Notes under the pieces: generated by a model | What the model saw: only the letters and a program-made list of their open reading frames with translations | The model's database searches: none | What the model was told of the DNA's origin: nothing | Origin: a virus | Strand: one strand, 5' to 3' | Virus record (IMG/VR): IMGVR_UViG_3300048793_000048 | Span: 1-42,617 of that record | Length of the DNA stretch: 42,617 nt | Made by a program: the position numbers and the translations under genes | Shown here: in pieces, positions 8,143 to 16,747 of the stretch | Numbering within the stretch: position 1 is the stretch's first letter | How the letters are laid out: each line of letters starts with the position of its first letter

Positions 8143-9629
8143 GGCTTTGCGACGACATACATGGTCACAGTGACCGTGCTGTCGACCTCGTCTCGCCCGG
8201 TGATCGTGGCGGTGCGCACGCTGCGAAGGTTGGTCACGACACCCGTGTCGGGGCCGAAGCGGATGTACCACTGGCCCATCGGATAGGGACCCTGGAAGAG
8301 GAGCGTCTTGCGCGATGCGCGCAGCTGCTCATAGTCCTGGTAGTCCTCGTCGCTGAGGAACTGGAACGTGGCCGAGATGATGGGCAGCGAGGGCACGTCG
8401 GAGAGGACGACGGGATCGGGCCGGCCGACCGGGGAGAGCACGTTCTGTCGGTCCGTCGACTTGCGCTCGAAGGGACCATCGGTCAGGCTGAGTCGCATGT
8501 TCAGCGTGTGGTTGGATGGGTCCTTGAGCCACCAGTTGAGGGGGTTGGGATGAGCCTGTGAGCCTGTGACCTGCGCGCTTGCCTTGACCGCCGCGCCGAC
8601 ATTGCCCTGTACCTGCACCCGGTACATGCGGGTGAACCCGGGCGTGCCGTTGCGGTCCACTATCGTGGAGACCTGGCCTGCCGCGGTGATCGGCACCGGG
8701 GTGTCGTCGAGGACCCACCAGGTCGTCCCGACATCGTCGGAGAACGTGACGATGAACTGCGGTGTCGTCCACGCCGCGATGGACCCGTTGTGGTCGGTGA
8801 GCGTGAGCGTGACGTAGGGCTCGAGGAGCGAGGGGTTGGCCGAGTCTGATGGCGTGAGCACCATCGTGGGGTCGGTCGGCGCCGTATAGGTGACGGTGAA
8901 CCCGAGGTAGGCCCATGCCGAGACCTGTCCGCCGCTCTCGGAAATCTGGACGTAGGCGCGATAGCTCGTAGCCCCCGTGGGGAGCGGTGTCTCGACCTCG
9001 ACTGCGGTGGTCTGTCCTGCGAGCTGGGTGCTGTCCCAGACGTTCGGCCCGACACCGGGGGCGAACCCTCCCGCGCCGTACTGCGTCGAGTCGTAGATGA
9101 CGACCTGATAGCCGAGCTGCGCGGCTCCCGGCGCCGTGACAGGTGTCCACGAGACGATCGGGTAGGCGGTGCCGGCACTGACCGCTATCGCCGTGACGGT
9201 CGGCGCGCCCTGTCCGGTGACGCTGTTGTCGGGACTCCATGGAGAGATCCCATTGGTATCGAGCGAAGCGACCGACCATGCGAAGGTGGGGCCATTGCCC
9301 CATGCGCCTGCCGGGAAGGTGTAGCTCCATTGCGTTGTGCCCGGCGAGTCCGGATTGCCGACCGAGTCCGCATCGGATGATCCCGCGGTGTTCTTGTAGT
9401 AGGGGGTCGACTGCCAGATGCCGGTCGTCGCGTTCCAGTAGCGATAGGCCAGTGCGCCACCATATTTGCGACGCAATCCCCAGGCGAGTTGCGTCAGCCC
9501 GCCGTTGTAGTTCCATTCGAAGGTGGGCGGTGTGGAGAGATCCTCATAGAGCGCGTCAGTTGGCTGCACCAGCGATGGTGCAAGACCAGGGCCACCATGG
9601 GTTACCCCCTGGATCGCGATCGGCGACAT
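8139..9629 (-). CDS. Minor tail protein with fibronectin-like domains
   Basis: 496 aa. The N-terminal half has two repeated Ig/fibronectin-type patterns: PPTFEWNYNGGLTQLAWGLR, TQWSYTFPAGAWGNGPTFAW, YPIVSWTPVTAPGAAQLGY and SYRAYVQISESGGQVSAWAY. The C-terminal part (about 390-496) contains RKTLLFQGPYPMGQWYIRFG and VRTATITGRDEVDSTVTVTM, resembling the distal-tail-type domain that docks on the tail tube. No start-site ambiguity is seen; it abuts the 9630 stop. Probable tail-tip component lying between the tape measure and the hub. Confidence 0.7.
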   Translation of the reverse strand: MSPIAIQGVTHGGPGLAPSLVQPTDALYEDLSTPPTFEWNYNGGLTQLAWGLRRKYGGALAYRYWNATTGIWQSTPYYKNTAGSSDADSVGNPDSPGTTQWSYTFPAGAWGNGPTFAWSVASLDTNGISPWSPDNSVTGQGAPTVTAIAVSAGTAYPIVSWTPVTAPGAAQLGYQVVIYDSTQYGAGGFAPGVGPNVWDSTQLAGQTTAVEVETPLPTGATSYRAYVQISESGGQVSAWAYLGFTVTYTAPTDPTMVLTPSDSANPSLLEPYVTLTLTDHNGSIAAWTTPQFIVTFSDDVGTTWWVLDDTPVPITAAGQVSTIVDRNGTPGFTRMYRVQVQGNVGAAVKASAQVTGSQAHPNPLNWWLKDPSNHTLNMRLSLTDGPFERKSTDRQNVLSPVGRPDPVVLSDVPSLPIISATFQFLSDEDYQDYEQLRASRKTLLFQGPYPMGQWYIRFGPDTGVVTNLRSVRTATITGRDEVDSTVTVTMYVVAKP

Positions 9630-10286
9630 CTAGCAGCCGAGCGCCCGCACTGAGCATGCGATGGTCGAGGCTCCCGCGAGTTGCTGCAGTGCCAGTGTGG
9701 CGTTACGAAAACCAACGAATCCTATGGCACTCACCTTGAAGTTGCTGAGTGTCCATGATGCAATGTCGTAGGGGTTGACGAGATACATCAATCCTGCAGC
9801 GCCGTTCACTACTGCTGCAGGTGCAATGTCGAATGTGCAGACTGCATTGGGAAACGCCACAGGAAACGCATTGGCCGCATCGAGTCCATCCGTGCCGATC
9901 GTGATGGTTGTCACCCATTCTTGCACGAAGAAGTTGGGCAACTCGAGACCGGAAGGAACTGTGCCATGGAGGGCTGCTCCACTGAACCCAAATTGCCCCT
10001 GCGGATAGGACTGCACATACACCGTGAGCACGGTAGTGAACAGCGCAGTAGTCGTAGAGATGATATAGATCCCTGGAGCTGCGACGAAGAAGGTCAGGTT
10101 GCCGTTCGCATCGCTGGTAGTCGGGTTGGCAGTCGGAGTGTTACCAGTCTGATCCGAGTAGAGCGTGGCCGGCGTGGTGCCGTCCGACTTGAAGATCGTG
10201 CACAGCTGTCCGGGCGGCAGAAGGTTGCCGGCTTGGTCGATGACGGCCTCTGGGCCATAGACGGCGCACAATGGGGTGAGACTCAT
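9630..10286 (-). CDS. Tail-region structural protein
   Basis: 218 aa. The first about 100 residues contain a carboxypeptidase-like beta-sandwich pattern found in phage tail proteins: AGNLLPPGQLCTIFKSDGTT, ATLYSDQTGNTPTANP and ANGNLTFFVAAPGIYII. The remainder is Ala/Val/Phe-rich and beta-like, with LPNFFVQEWVTTITIGTDGL. Its ATG overlaps the preceding gene's stop (ATGA). Base composition is lower in GC than the neighbours, which may reflect module exchange. Probably a fibre or tail-associated protein. Confidence 0.65.
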   Translation of the reverse strand: MSLTPLCAVYGPEAVIDQAGNLLPPGQLCTIFKSDGTTPATLYSDQTGNTPTANPTTSDANGNLTFFVAAPGIYIISTTTALFTTVLTVYVQSYPQGQFGFSGAALHGTVPSGLELPNFFVQEWVTTITIGTDGLDAANAFPVAFPNAVCTFDIAPAAVVNGAAGLMYLVNPYDIASWTLSNFKVSAIGFVGFRNATLALQQLAGASTIACSVRALGC

Positions 10287-10633
10287 GGCTTCTCCTGTTC
10301 GGCGGCTTCAACCGCGTCGTGGAACTGTACGGCTCGAGGGTGCGCGAAACTATCGGCGGTTGCGCGCTGCTGGCGCGTGAGGTAGGCGAGGTGCTCGATC
10401 GTGCAGGAAGTGCCGCGCATGGAGGCAAGCTGGCGCTCGCGATGGAGCGACGCGGCTATCTCTGACTCCCACTGGAAGTCCTGCACCCCGTTGCGCCATG
10501 CTGCACGGGCCTCGGTGGTGAGCTCGCCGTTCCACCAGCCGAGAAGGCAGTGTGAGCACTTCCACGGCGGCGTTTGCTCGTCGGTGGCGAGGGGCACGAG
10601 CGGATCGCTGCAGTTCGGGCAGGTCGGGATCAT
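10283..10633 (-). CDS. Zinc-ribbon protein in tail operon
   Basis: 116 aa from an ATG that overlaps the tape-measure stop (ATGA). The N-terminus carries two Cys pairs, CPNC at residues 5-8 and CSHC at 26-29, forming a zinc ribbon (MIPTCPNCSDPL, then WKCSHCLLGW). The rest is helical and charged (LTTEARAAWRNGVQDFQWES). Position just after the tape measure is where small tail-assembly or tail-tip accessory proteins lie in siphoviruses. Function is not recognised beyond metal binding. Confidence 0.75.
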   Translation of the reverse strand: MIPTCPNCSDPLVPLATDEQTPPWKCSHCLLGWWNGELTTEARAAWRNGVQDFQWESEIAASLHRERQLASMRGTSCTIEHLAYLTRQQRATADSFAHPRAVQFHDAVEAAEQEKP

Positions 10634-13389
10634 GCTGGCCTCAGCGCCCCGCGATTCATGGCCGCGCGCAGGGCCGCGTTGACGCCACGCTGGGCTGCGG
10701 CAGTGAGCTCGGCTGCGGATGTCGACCCGCGTGCGTCGACGTGGATGTGGATCGTGGTCTGTCCAAGCGCATGCCCTGTCGTTCCTCCGGGTGCCGGGTT
10801 GGGCGGCCCGGGTCCACCCCCGCGGATGATCGGCGTGCCAGGAGGAACGGGCAGAGGGGGGCCGTAGTGGGGCATGTGCCCACCTCCCGTCAACCCCCCC
10901 TTGCTGTTCCCGATGATGCCAAGCGCACTCAGAATTGTGTGGATGATATTGATGAGGGGACCGAATGCCGTGACTGCCAGTCCCACCGCGGTTCTGACGC
11001 CACTCACCAATCCGTTCCACATGGTGCTCAGGACGCTCTTGATCGGGTTCACGATATTGGTCTTGATCCAGTTCCATACGGCAAGGATGACGCCCTTGAC
11101 GGCGCCCCAGGCGGTCGACCATGCAGTCGTGATAACGGTGACAACGGTATGCCACGCGCTCGCAATCGGGTGAAAGACGTTGTTGTCGATGGCCTGCCAC
11201 GCGTCAACCGCCCACTGCTTGACATCTCTCCACGCCGTCTTGGCGGCGCCGGAGATCGACGTCGAGACGGCGGACCAGGCTCGCATGATCGGATGGATCA
11301 CCTCGTTGTCGATGGCCTGCCATGCATCGACAGCCCAGTTCTTGATGTCCGTCCAGACCTGCTTCCAGTGTGTCGCGAGGGCATAGATCGCGACACCGAC
11401 CGCGATGATCCCCAAGATGATGAGTGTCACTGGGTTCGCCATGAAGAGGAGCCAAATGGCGGTGAGAATGACGAGGGCAGCCCCGAGGATGACGGTGAGC
11501 ACCTGCGGAGGGATCATCTTCATGATCCAGGCCACGGCCTTCACCACATAGGAAATGATGTCAAGGAGTATCTTGCCAATAGGCGCAAATGCCACGACTA
11601 GCTTGCCGACGATACCCACGACCGACCCGATGATGCTCCCGAGGTCATGGAGCACACCCACGACTAGATCGATCGTGCCCTTGCCGAGCTTGAAATGCGC
11701 GAAGAACTTGTCGACGCCAGTGGCCCACCGCTCGAACATGCTGGCGAGCACCTGCGCCATCGGAGCGAAGTCGGCAATGAAGCTGAGTCCCCCTTGTGCG
11801 AGTCGGCCAACGCCGGTGCCGACCTTGTCCATCAGGGGGCGAACGTTCTGCGAGAACACCGTGAAGTCGTGCCGGGTCTGCGGATCGCTCATCGCCGCGG
11901 CCGTGCCACGGACGAAGTCCTGCATGCCGCGGTTCGAGTTCATTAGGAAGCTATGGATGGCAGGCTGCTTGAGGAACTTGGTCCCCGCGTTGAATGCCTG
12001 CGTGAGGACTGGGTACCAGCCCTTCGTCATGCCGTGTGTCACCGCGGTCGCGGCGGCAGCAAGACGGCTGAGGGCGGCGGCGGCCTTGTCGACCGCGGGG
12101 TTGCCCGTGGCGTCCTTGTAGCGCGTGAGTGCCTGGGTCCATTGTGCGCTGCCTGGACCGAGTCCAGAGGCACGGAGGTTCGCGAGCGTGGACTGCAGGG
12201 TCGACGCGGCGTTGCGGGCCGAGTTGACCCTCTGAAAGGCCGTGTAGCCCCCGTAGGCGCCCGCGGCGAGGCCAGGGATCCCGATGCCAAGGCCCGAGAT
12301 GATGCCGCCTGCGGCGACCCCGGCGGCCATGCCGAGCGCGCTAACGATGCCGGCGGAGCCTATGCCGAGGGCGAGTGCGCCCGCCATCGGCATAGAGCCG
12401 AGGAGGGGGACCGCCGTCGAACTCCCCAGACCCGACCATAGGCTCGAGAGCCCCCCAGAGAGGGCCATCCCCGGGCGGGAGTCTTGGAGATAGCGGAGCA
12501 CACCCATCGGGGAGAAGCCCTTTTGGGGATCTCGGATGAGACCCTGATCGCTGAACATCTGACGCATTCCTGCGAATGATGGATCCCACCCACTGCCGGG
12601 ATAGGACGAGGACCCCGCGCGCTGGTTTCTGGTTCCCGAGCCATACAGGTCCCACGGCACGAGCGAAGTGCCAGGGCCGGAGCCCAGCATGCCCATCTCG
12701 CGGAAGAACGCATGCTCCGTTGGCGAGCCGAGCGCGTTCGGGCCGCCCTTGGTGAGGGCGAAGGCGCGCAGGATCCCGAGCTGGTCAGAGAAGCCCGCCA
12801 CGGACATCGCATCGGCGGCGCCGAGCATCCCCCGTATCGTTCCCCTGAGTTCCCCGCGACTCAAGCCCGCTATCGACGCCATCGACTGTCCGCCGATGCT
12901 CGTGCCGAGGACGGCCTGCTCGATCGCGGCGGTCCCTACGAGCCCCATCCCCACCGCGGCGCTGATGGCGCGCGAGATGATGTTCTGGCTCTCCGGGGTA
13001 GCGACGGTCTGACCGATCTCGCGGATGGTGCGCTGGACGGCCTGCACCGCTTGGCGGCCGGCCTGATCGAGGCCAGTGGTATCGCCCGTGAACCTGATGG
13101 GCACGGTCTTGGGCAGGCCGCTCTCGTCGGTGGTGACGCGCTTGACGGCCTGCTCGGCGGAGGATGCGTCGGCTCGGATCGGAACCATGATGCCCCGCTC
13201 CAAGAGCTTCTCACGGGCCTCTACCTCATCGGCGACCTCGTTGAACTTCGAGGCATCCGCGCCAATGTCGACGACGACCTCGCGCGCCTCGAGCTCGTCG
13301 ATGCGGCGGATCGCCTCGTCGAGTGCTCGGTCGAACGGTGTCTTGTCAACCTCGAGCTGTGCCTTGATGGAGCCGGCGTCAAAGCCCAT
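10630..13389 (-). CDS. Tape measure protein
   Basis: 919 aa from the ATG at 13389, which overlaps the chaperone stop (TGATG); an alternative GTG lies one codon upstream. The N-terminus is helical with SIKAQLEVDKTPFDRALDEA and AEQAVKRV, typical of tape measures. A hydrophobic cluster at about residues 620-670 (LTVILGAALVILTAIWLLFM, LIILGIIAVGVAIYAL) would form membrane-penetrating helices. After it come two near-identical helical repeats, NWAVDAWQAIDNEV and QWAVDAWQAIDNNV. The protein is the longest helical gene between the chaperones and tail-tip genes, as expected. At about 1.5 angstrom per residue the tail would be near 140 nm. Confidence 0.92.
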   Translation of the reverse strand: MGFDAGSIKAQLEVDKTPFDRALDEAIRRIDELEAREVVVDIGADASKFNEVADEVEAREKLLERGIMVPIRADASSAEQAVKRVTTDESGLPKTVPIRFTGDTTGLDQAGRQAVQAVQRTIREIGQTVATPESQNIISRAISAAVGMGLVGTAAIEQAVLGTSIGGQSMASIAGLSRGELRGTIRGMLGAADAMSVAGFSDQLGILRAFALTKGGPNALGSPTEHAFFREMGMLGSGPGTSLVPWDLYGSGTRNQRAGSSSYPGSGWDPSFAGMRQMFSDQGLIRDPQKGFSPMGVLRYLQDSRPGMALSGGLSSLWSGLGSSTAVPLLGSMPMAGALALGIGSAGIVSALGMAAGVAAGGIISGLGIGIPGLAAGAYGGYTAFQRVNSARNAASTLQSTLANLRASGLGPGSAQWTQALTRYKDATGNPAVDKAAAALSRLAAAATAVTHGMTKGWYPVLTQAFNAGTKFLKQPAIHSFLMNSNRGMQDFVRGTAAAMSDPQTRHDFTVFSQNVRPLMDKVGTGVGRLAQGGLSFIADFAPMAQVLASMFERWATGVDKFFAHFKLGKGTIDLVVGVLHDLGSIIGSVVGIVGKLVVAFAPIGKILLDIISYVVKAVAWIMKMIPPQVLTVILGAALVILTAIWLLFMANPVTLIILGIIAVGVAIYALATHWKQVWTDIKNWAVDAWQAIDNEVIHPIMRAWSAVSTSISGAAKTAWRDVKQWAVDAWQAIDNNVFHPIASAWHTVVTVITTAWSTAWGAVKGVILAVWNWIKTNIVNPIKSVLSTMWNGLVSGVRTAVGLAVTAFGPLINIIHTILSALGIIGNSKGGLTGGGHMPHYGPPLPVPPGTPIIRGGGPGPPNPAPGGTTGHALGQTTIHIHVDARGSTSAAELTAAAQRGVNAALRAAMNRGALRPA

Positions 13390-14002
13390 CACTCACCGCC
13401 AAGGGTCGTCATGGTGATGCCAATGCCGGAGAGGGAATCGACGCCATCGTCCTGTCCCCCGGGTTGCGGTGGTGCGCCGTCCTCGGTGAACTCCTCGAGG
13501 AAGCCCTCGAGGTAGGTCTCCTGCCAATGCCAGGGCAGGGCGTCCCACTCAGCGGGGGACATGGAGAGGTGGCGCCGAGCGAGGTAGTAGATGGACCGTT
13601 GGTAGGGACCGCCCGTGAGACGGTCATAACGCGCTCCTACGCTTTTGGGCCCCGAAACTCTCCCTGTAGCCAGCGCGAGAACGAGCCGAAGTACCGAACG
13701 GGCAGTGCTGCGAGTTCATCGAAGGATGGAGTGTCCTGGCAGAACGCTGCGGTCGCGCGCTGGGCGGACTCGAGCAACGCGTGGGTGTCGATGACAGGGT
13801 CAGTCCCGGCCGCCTCCGCTGCCTTCGTCGCATCGATCGTCTCCTTCTCGAGACGTCCGAGGGTCTCGACGAACGTCTGCAGGGCGTCGCCGCTGGGTTC
13901 GGGGATGATCCCCTTGCCGGTGCAGAACGTCCCATCCGCCTTCGCGATGGCCGTGAAGTCGTACTCCAGAGCAGCGACATCGCTGCCGGTGAATCCACTC
14001 AT
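13389..14002 (-). CDS. Tail assembly chaperone GT fusion (-1 frameshift product)
   Basis: The short product (13637-14002) ends in GPKA-stop. The zero frame there reads GGC CCA AAA GCG TAG and holds a perfect slippery heptamer C CCA AAA at 13649-13643. A -1 slip continues in an 84-codon open frame to the TGA at 13389-13391: SVGARYDRLTGGPYQRSIYY, then HLSMSPAEWDALPWHWQETY. The RRHLSMSPAEWDALPWHW segment is the expected T-domain pattern. The fusion is about 204 aa. The downstream frame has no good start of its own and overlaps the tape-measure start. This matches the conserved G/GT arrangement of long-tailed phages; the frameshift itself is inferred. Confidence 0.85.
13637..14002 (-). CDS. Tail assembly chaperone G
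   Basis: 121 aa. Its ATG overlaps the major tail protein stop (ATGA). Sequence is helical and acidic: MSGFTGSDVAALEYDFTAIA, FVETLGRLEKETIDATKAAE and FDELAALPVRYFGSFSRWL. Position between major tail protein and tape measure, small size and the slippery sequence five codons before the stop identify it as the G-type chaperone that coats the tape measure during tail assembly. Most ribosomes are expected to terminate here and give this short form. Confidence 0.85.
   Translation of the reverse strand: MSGFTGSDVAALEYDFTAIAKADGTFCTGKGIIPEPSGDALQTFVETLGRLEKETIDATKAAEAAGTDPVIDTHALLESAQRATAAFCQDTPSFDELAALPVRYFGSFSRWLQGEFRGPKA
13643..13649 (-). other. Programmed -1 frameshift slippery heptamer CCCAAAA
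   Basis: On the minus strand C CCA AAA is positioned correctly in the zero frame (X XXY YYZ), two codons before the G stop codon. The plus strand reads TTTTGGG here. Both tRNAs can re-pair after a one-base backward slip. Confidence 0.8.
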
Positions 14003-14604
14003 GCGTGCGTCGCCGTCACGTCGTAGAACTTGATCGCACTGGGTGCGGACACGGTCGTGAGCGTGACGGGGTAGGCGCGGTTCGTCGCAGCCCTGCGGAA
14101 CTTGGTGTCGACCTTGCCGGCACTGAACACCGCGGGCACATACAGCGAACGCGTGAAGCCCAGCGCGTTGGTCAAGACGAACACGGCGGAGAGCTGGTCG
14201 AGGCTGTCCGACAGTGCGAGCGAGGAATACCCGGGGACGCCAGCGGAGCCGGCCACAGCGGTGATGGTCCCGCCGCCGTAGGCTGTCTTGAGGTTGACGA
14301 GGGTCTCCTCGGCGAGGTTCACCATGATCTGCAGCTCCATGGTGTCGGAGTTGACCTTGACCGGCGTCGACTGCTCCTCGACGCGGATCTCGCTGATCTT
14401 GCGGTCGACTGAGAGCGAGACACCGTCCTCGGTGAACCCGACATAGACCCACGGCGATGCCGGGGTCAGGATGCCCGTGGTCGAGATCATCATGGTGACG
14501 TCGAGATTGGGGTCGGCCTGCGCGGCGAGCGGCGAGCCGGTGAACGGCGCGAGGTACAGGGATGCAACGCCCGTAAGGACGTTGACCGGGTTGCCTGTGG
14601 GCAT
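13999..14604 (-). CDS. Major tail protein
   Basis: 201 aa. The sequence is typical of siphovirus tail-tube subunits: N-terminal NPVNVLTGVASLYLAPFTGS, then TPASPWVYVGFTEDGVSLSV, DRKISEIRVEEQSTPVKVNS and TMELQIMVNLAEETLVNLKT. It is beta-rich with one helix and ends with strands (YPVTLTTVSAPSAIKFYDV). It lies between the head-completion genes and the tail chaperones, as in nearly all siphoviruses. CGGAGG lies 7 nt upstream of the ATG, inside the end of the preceding small gene. It should polymerise into the tail tube around the tape measure. Confidence 0.88.
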   Translation of the reverse strand: MPTGNPVNVLTGVASLYLAPFTGSPLAAQADPNLDVTMMISTTGILTPASPWVYVGFTEDGVSLSVDRKISEIRVEEQSTPVKVNSDTMELQIMVNLAEETLVNLKTAYGGGTITAVAGSAGVPGYSSLALSDSLDQLSAVFVLTNALGFTRSLYVPAVFSAGKVDTKFRRAATNRAYPVTLTTVSAPSAIKFYDVTATHA

Positions 14605-14608
14605 CTAT

Positions 14609-14854
14609 CTACCTCCGCTCGATCGTGACGCCGTTCTCGGCGGCGCTCGCGATGATTTCATCTGCATGCTCACTTGCGGTCAGCGTGCCCGCACGAGTGA
14701 CGGGCTCGACGCCCTCGATCGAGGGGTCGAACGCGTCGACTTCCGCGGGGGCGGTAACGGCCAGTGTCGTGGAGTCGTTCGAGGGCTCAGGTGCCGCCTC
14801 CGAAGGCTCACTCGATAGACGTGTGGGCAGGGCGGGAGAAGCGAAGTCGGTCAC
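14609..14854 (-). CDS. Small acidic hypothetical protein
   Basis: 81 aa from a GTG at 14854. The product is Glu/Ala/Ser/Pro-rich and probably disordered (SSEPSEAAPEPSNDSTTLAV), ending with a short helix (ASEHADEIIASAAENGV). No family is recognised. It has no Shine-Dalgarno (the stretch before the GTG is CTCCCCCC), but a GTTCAACCC element lies 31 nt upstream with TAGGAC 16 nt after TTCAAC, giving a plausible promoter for the tail genes. Its last codons carry the ribosome binding site of the major tail protein gene. Confidence 0.65.
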   Translation of the reverse strand: MTDFASPALPTRLSSEPSEAAPEPSNDSTTLAVTAPAEVDAFDPSIEGVEPVTRAGTLTASEHADEIIASAAENGVTIERR

Positions 14855-14885
14855 GGGGGGAGCCTGTCCTAGCGCCCCTTGGTGT

Positions 14886-14894
14886 GGGTTGAAC
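14886..14894 (-). promoter_or_regulatory. GTTCAACCC element with possible -10 (copy C)
   Basis: TAGTTCAACCC begins at the TAG stop of the upstream gene and ends 31 nt before the GTG at 14854. TTCAAC is followed after 16 nt by TAGGAC, a fair -35/-10 pair on the minus strand. Confidence 0.6.
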
Positions 14895-15274
14895 TAGGCG
14901 GCGGCTGAGATCCTGTACCTCGCGCGCCAATGTGCTCTGCGGTCGACGTCCGCCTCGACATAGGCCGGCGGGGCCGCAATCTCGATCGTGCGGATCCACT
15001 TGCCGCCCATGCTGAACGACGACTGGTTGGCGTAGAAGATCCCGTGCACGGTGTTGGCGAGGGTCTCGGCCGCGGGGTCGTCCTCGGCCCTCGCGATCAC
15101 CTCGATGTCCCAGGTCTCGAAGGCACCTTCGTGTGTCGGAGGACCGCCGTTGGCGAGACCGAGCATGACAACCACATCAGGCGTGTCCTGCAGGCGGTTG
15201 CCCTGGATGGTGATGCCCGTCATTCCGGCTTGCGTGCCGAGCCATGTGGTGACATCGCTGAGGAGCAGTCCCAT
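14894..15274 (-). CDS. Tail terminator / minor capsid protein
   Basis: 126 aa. The pattern follows phage minor capsid/tail-terminator proteins: N-terminal LLLSDVTTWLGTQAGMTGIT, then VVVMLGLANGGPPTHEGAFE, WDIEVIARAEDDPAAETLA and HGIFYANQSSFSMGGKWIRT. The DIEVIARAEDDPAAETLA segment with the following small helix is the strand-helix core of this fold. It overlaps the next gene by one base (TGATG). Position between HK97-gp10-like and major tail protein genes supports a role in ending the tail tube and joining it to the head. Confidence 0.75.
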   Translation of the reverse strand: MGLLLSDVTTWLGTQAGMTGITIQGNRLQDTPDVVVMLGLANGGPPTHEGAFETWDIEVIARAEDDPAAETLANTVHGIFYANQSSFSMGGKWIRTIEIAAPPAYVEADVDRRAHWRARYRISAAA

Positions 15275-15888
15275 CAGTGCTTCGCCCTTCGCCTGAGCAA
15301 GTCGAGCGGAGTGATGCCGCCCGCGTGGACACTACCAGTCGAGGTCTGCCGCTGGCGTTGCCCCCCATGAAGCAGGTCGAACAGGGCGGGGAGTCCGATC
15401 TGCCGCGTCGCATTGAGCTCTGACTGCGAGGCGCGCGGCGCCAGCGGCGGCCGCATCCAGACGAGCAGCCCCTGGTCGTACACCTCGCCGGCCGCGGAGT
15501 TCCTGAGCAGCCAGTGCTCACGGGGCGCGCGGTCGTAGACCGTGTCGCAGAGGTACATCACGGCGTCGGCCATGTAGGTGCTGAATGGCCGGTTGACGTC
15601 GAGGACGCCGCCCGCAATCGTCTTGAGCATGCGGTCGGAGCGACCGTCCGACGTCCACTTGTGGAGGTAGCCCCACTCGCCGCCGCGAGGGTGCTTGAAC
15701 AGCCTCGAGGGCATCGAGGTGCCCCACGTCACGCGAGTGCCGGGGAAGGGCGGCCCGTGGGCGTCGGGGTCGCCGCCGTCCTGATAGTGGGCATACACCT
15801 GGTCGACGATGACGTTGCCGGTGAGCGATCCTCGCCCAACGTGGTCGCGCAGCTCGCGCAAGCGGCCCGACGCCGTGCCGGGACTCAT
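15274..15888 (-). CDS. Head-tail connector protein (HK97 gp10-like region)
   Basis: 204 aa. The first 60 residues contain LRELRDHVGRGSLTGNVIVD and a DGGDPDAHGPPFPGTRVTWG stretch. The middle shows RMLKTIAGGVLDVNRPFSTY and ADAVMYLCDTVYDRAPREHW. The C-terminus (QTSTGSVHAGGITPLDLLRR) is basic. No exact family is recognised, but the position, immediately upstream of the tail terminator and downstream of the stopper, is that of the head-closure/neck protein. Its ATG overlaps the preceding stop (ATGA). Confidence 0.65.
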   Translation of the reverse strand: MSPGTASGRLRELRDHVGRGSLTGNVIVDQVYAHYQDGGDPDAHGPPFPGTRVTWGTSMPSRLFKHPRGGEWGYLHKWTSDGRSDRMLKTIAGGVLDVNRPFSTYMADAVMYLCDTVYDRAPREHWLLRNSAAGEVYDQGLLVWMRPPLAPRASQSELNATRQIGLPALFDLLHGGQRQRQTSTGSVHAGGITPLDLLRRRAKH

Positions 15889-16178
15889 CGCGTCAGGGCG
15901 CGCCAGCCGGCCGAGTTGTTGTCCATGTCGTTCATGGATTCCACCCCGATGACCTCGCGGCCACCAAGCTTGTCGCGGAGCGCCGGCTCGAAGAGGAGCA
16001 CGACGCGCTGCGTCGCCGTCGTCACCTCGCCTCCTGTGATGACGTCCTGCAGGATCGAGTCAACCCTGCACTGCACCTGGATAGGTGGCAGGAAGGCACC
16101 CGTGTCACGACCGTCGATCGTCTCGATCCCCTCGTAGGAGATCGTCGTCCGCAGCATGCTCGCGAGCGGGAACGCCAT
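15885..16178 (-). CDS. Head-closure (stopper) protein candidate
   Basis: 97 aa. The sequence FLPPIQVQCRVDSILQDVIT and EVTTATQRVVLLFEPALRDK is beta-rich, and the chain ends with MNDMDNNSAGWRALTR. The QCRVDS-TQRVVLLF strand pattern plus small size fits the head-completion stopper (gp16-like). It overlaps the neighbours on both sides by 1-4 nt, so it is translated in a coupled series with the adaptor and connector. Confidence 0.65.
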   Translation of the reverse strand: MAFPLASMLRTTISYEGIETIDGRDTGAFLPPIQVQCRVDSILQDVITGGEVTTATQRVVLLFEPALRDKLGGREVIGVESMNDMDNNSAGWRALTR

Positions 16179-16741
16179 CAGAATCGCGCAGGGTTAGGCC
16201 ATGCGGTCATGCTCGCCTGCTGCTGCAGGAATGGCGAGATCAGGTCGAACATCCACTGGTCGATCTGTGAGTCCGTGGTGTAGGCGACAGACGCGCCGCT
16301 GATCGCCTCGCGGGAGATGCCCCGCTCGAGCGGGAGGCTCACCATGCGGTACGCCTCGAGGCAGACCGCATCCACGATCTGCTGTGGGATGACCGCCTCG
16401 TAGTTCAACAGCCAGACGCCACCCTTGGCGGATACCCCGAGGACGGGGATCGGGGCGCCGATCATGTTCGGGTAGCCGATCTTGTAGGTGCGCGGGAACT
16501 CGCGCTCCTGTGACTGGACGAGCTTCACGCCCTGGAACGGCGCCAGCCCGTCGAGCCACATTGACGCGGCGAGCATGTGCCCATTGCCGAGCTTTTTGGG
16601 CGGGACGAGTCCCCACCGGGAGTCGAGCTGCGTCGTGGCGTCCGCCGCGTTGATGTACGCGATCGGCGCGTTGCCGTCGTTGGTGCGCTCTGGGCTGCCC
16701 GGGGCATCGGTGGGCTGCTCGTCGACCCAGGTGGTCGACAT
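16178..16741 (-). CDS. Head-tail adaptor protein
   Basis: 187 aa. The N-terminus (residues about 25-60) has PIAYINAADATTQLDSRWGL, followed by LAASMWLDGLAPFQGVKLVQ and REFPRTYKIGYPNMIGAP. After this come VIPQQIVDAVCLEAYRMVSL and a helix ending QIDQWMFDLISPFL. The order matches the head-tail connector/DnaT-like adaptor family: a beta-turn start, the F/YPR motif, then IPxxVxxAxxxEAxR helices. It lies directly after the capsid genes and would dock under the portal. Confidence 0.75.
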   Translation of the reverse strand: MSTTWVDEQPTDAPGSPERTNDGNAPIAYINAADATTQLDSRWGLVPPKKLGNGHMLAASMWLDGLAPFQGVKLVQSQEREFPRTYKIGYPNMIGAPIPVLGVSAKGGVWLLNYEAVIPQQIVDAVCLEAYRMVSLPLERGISREAISGASVAYTTDSQIDQWMFDLISPFLQQQASMTAWPNPARF

Positions 16742-16747
16742 CAGGGA

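Noticed and set aside
13409-13627. 72-codon frame beginning MTVSRAVPTNGP in the tail chaperone region
   Set aside because: The alternative frame reached by the -1 slip matches the T-domain pattern; this one is Ser/Pro/Arg shadow.
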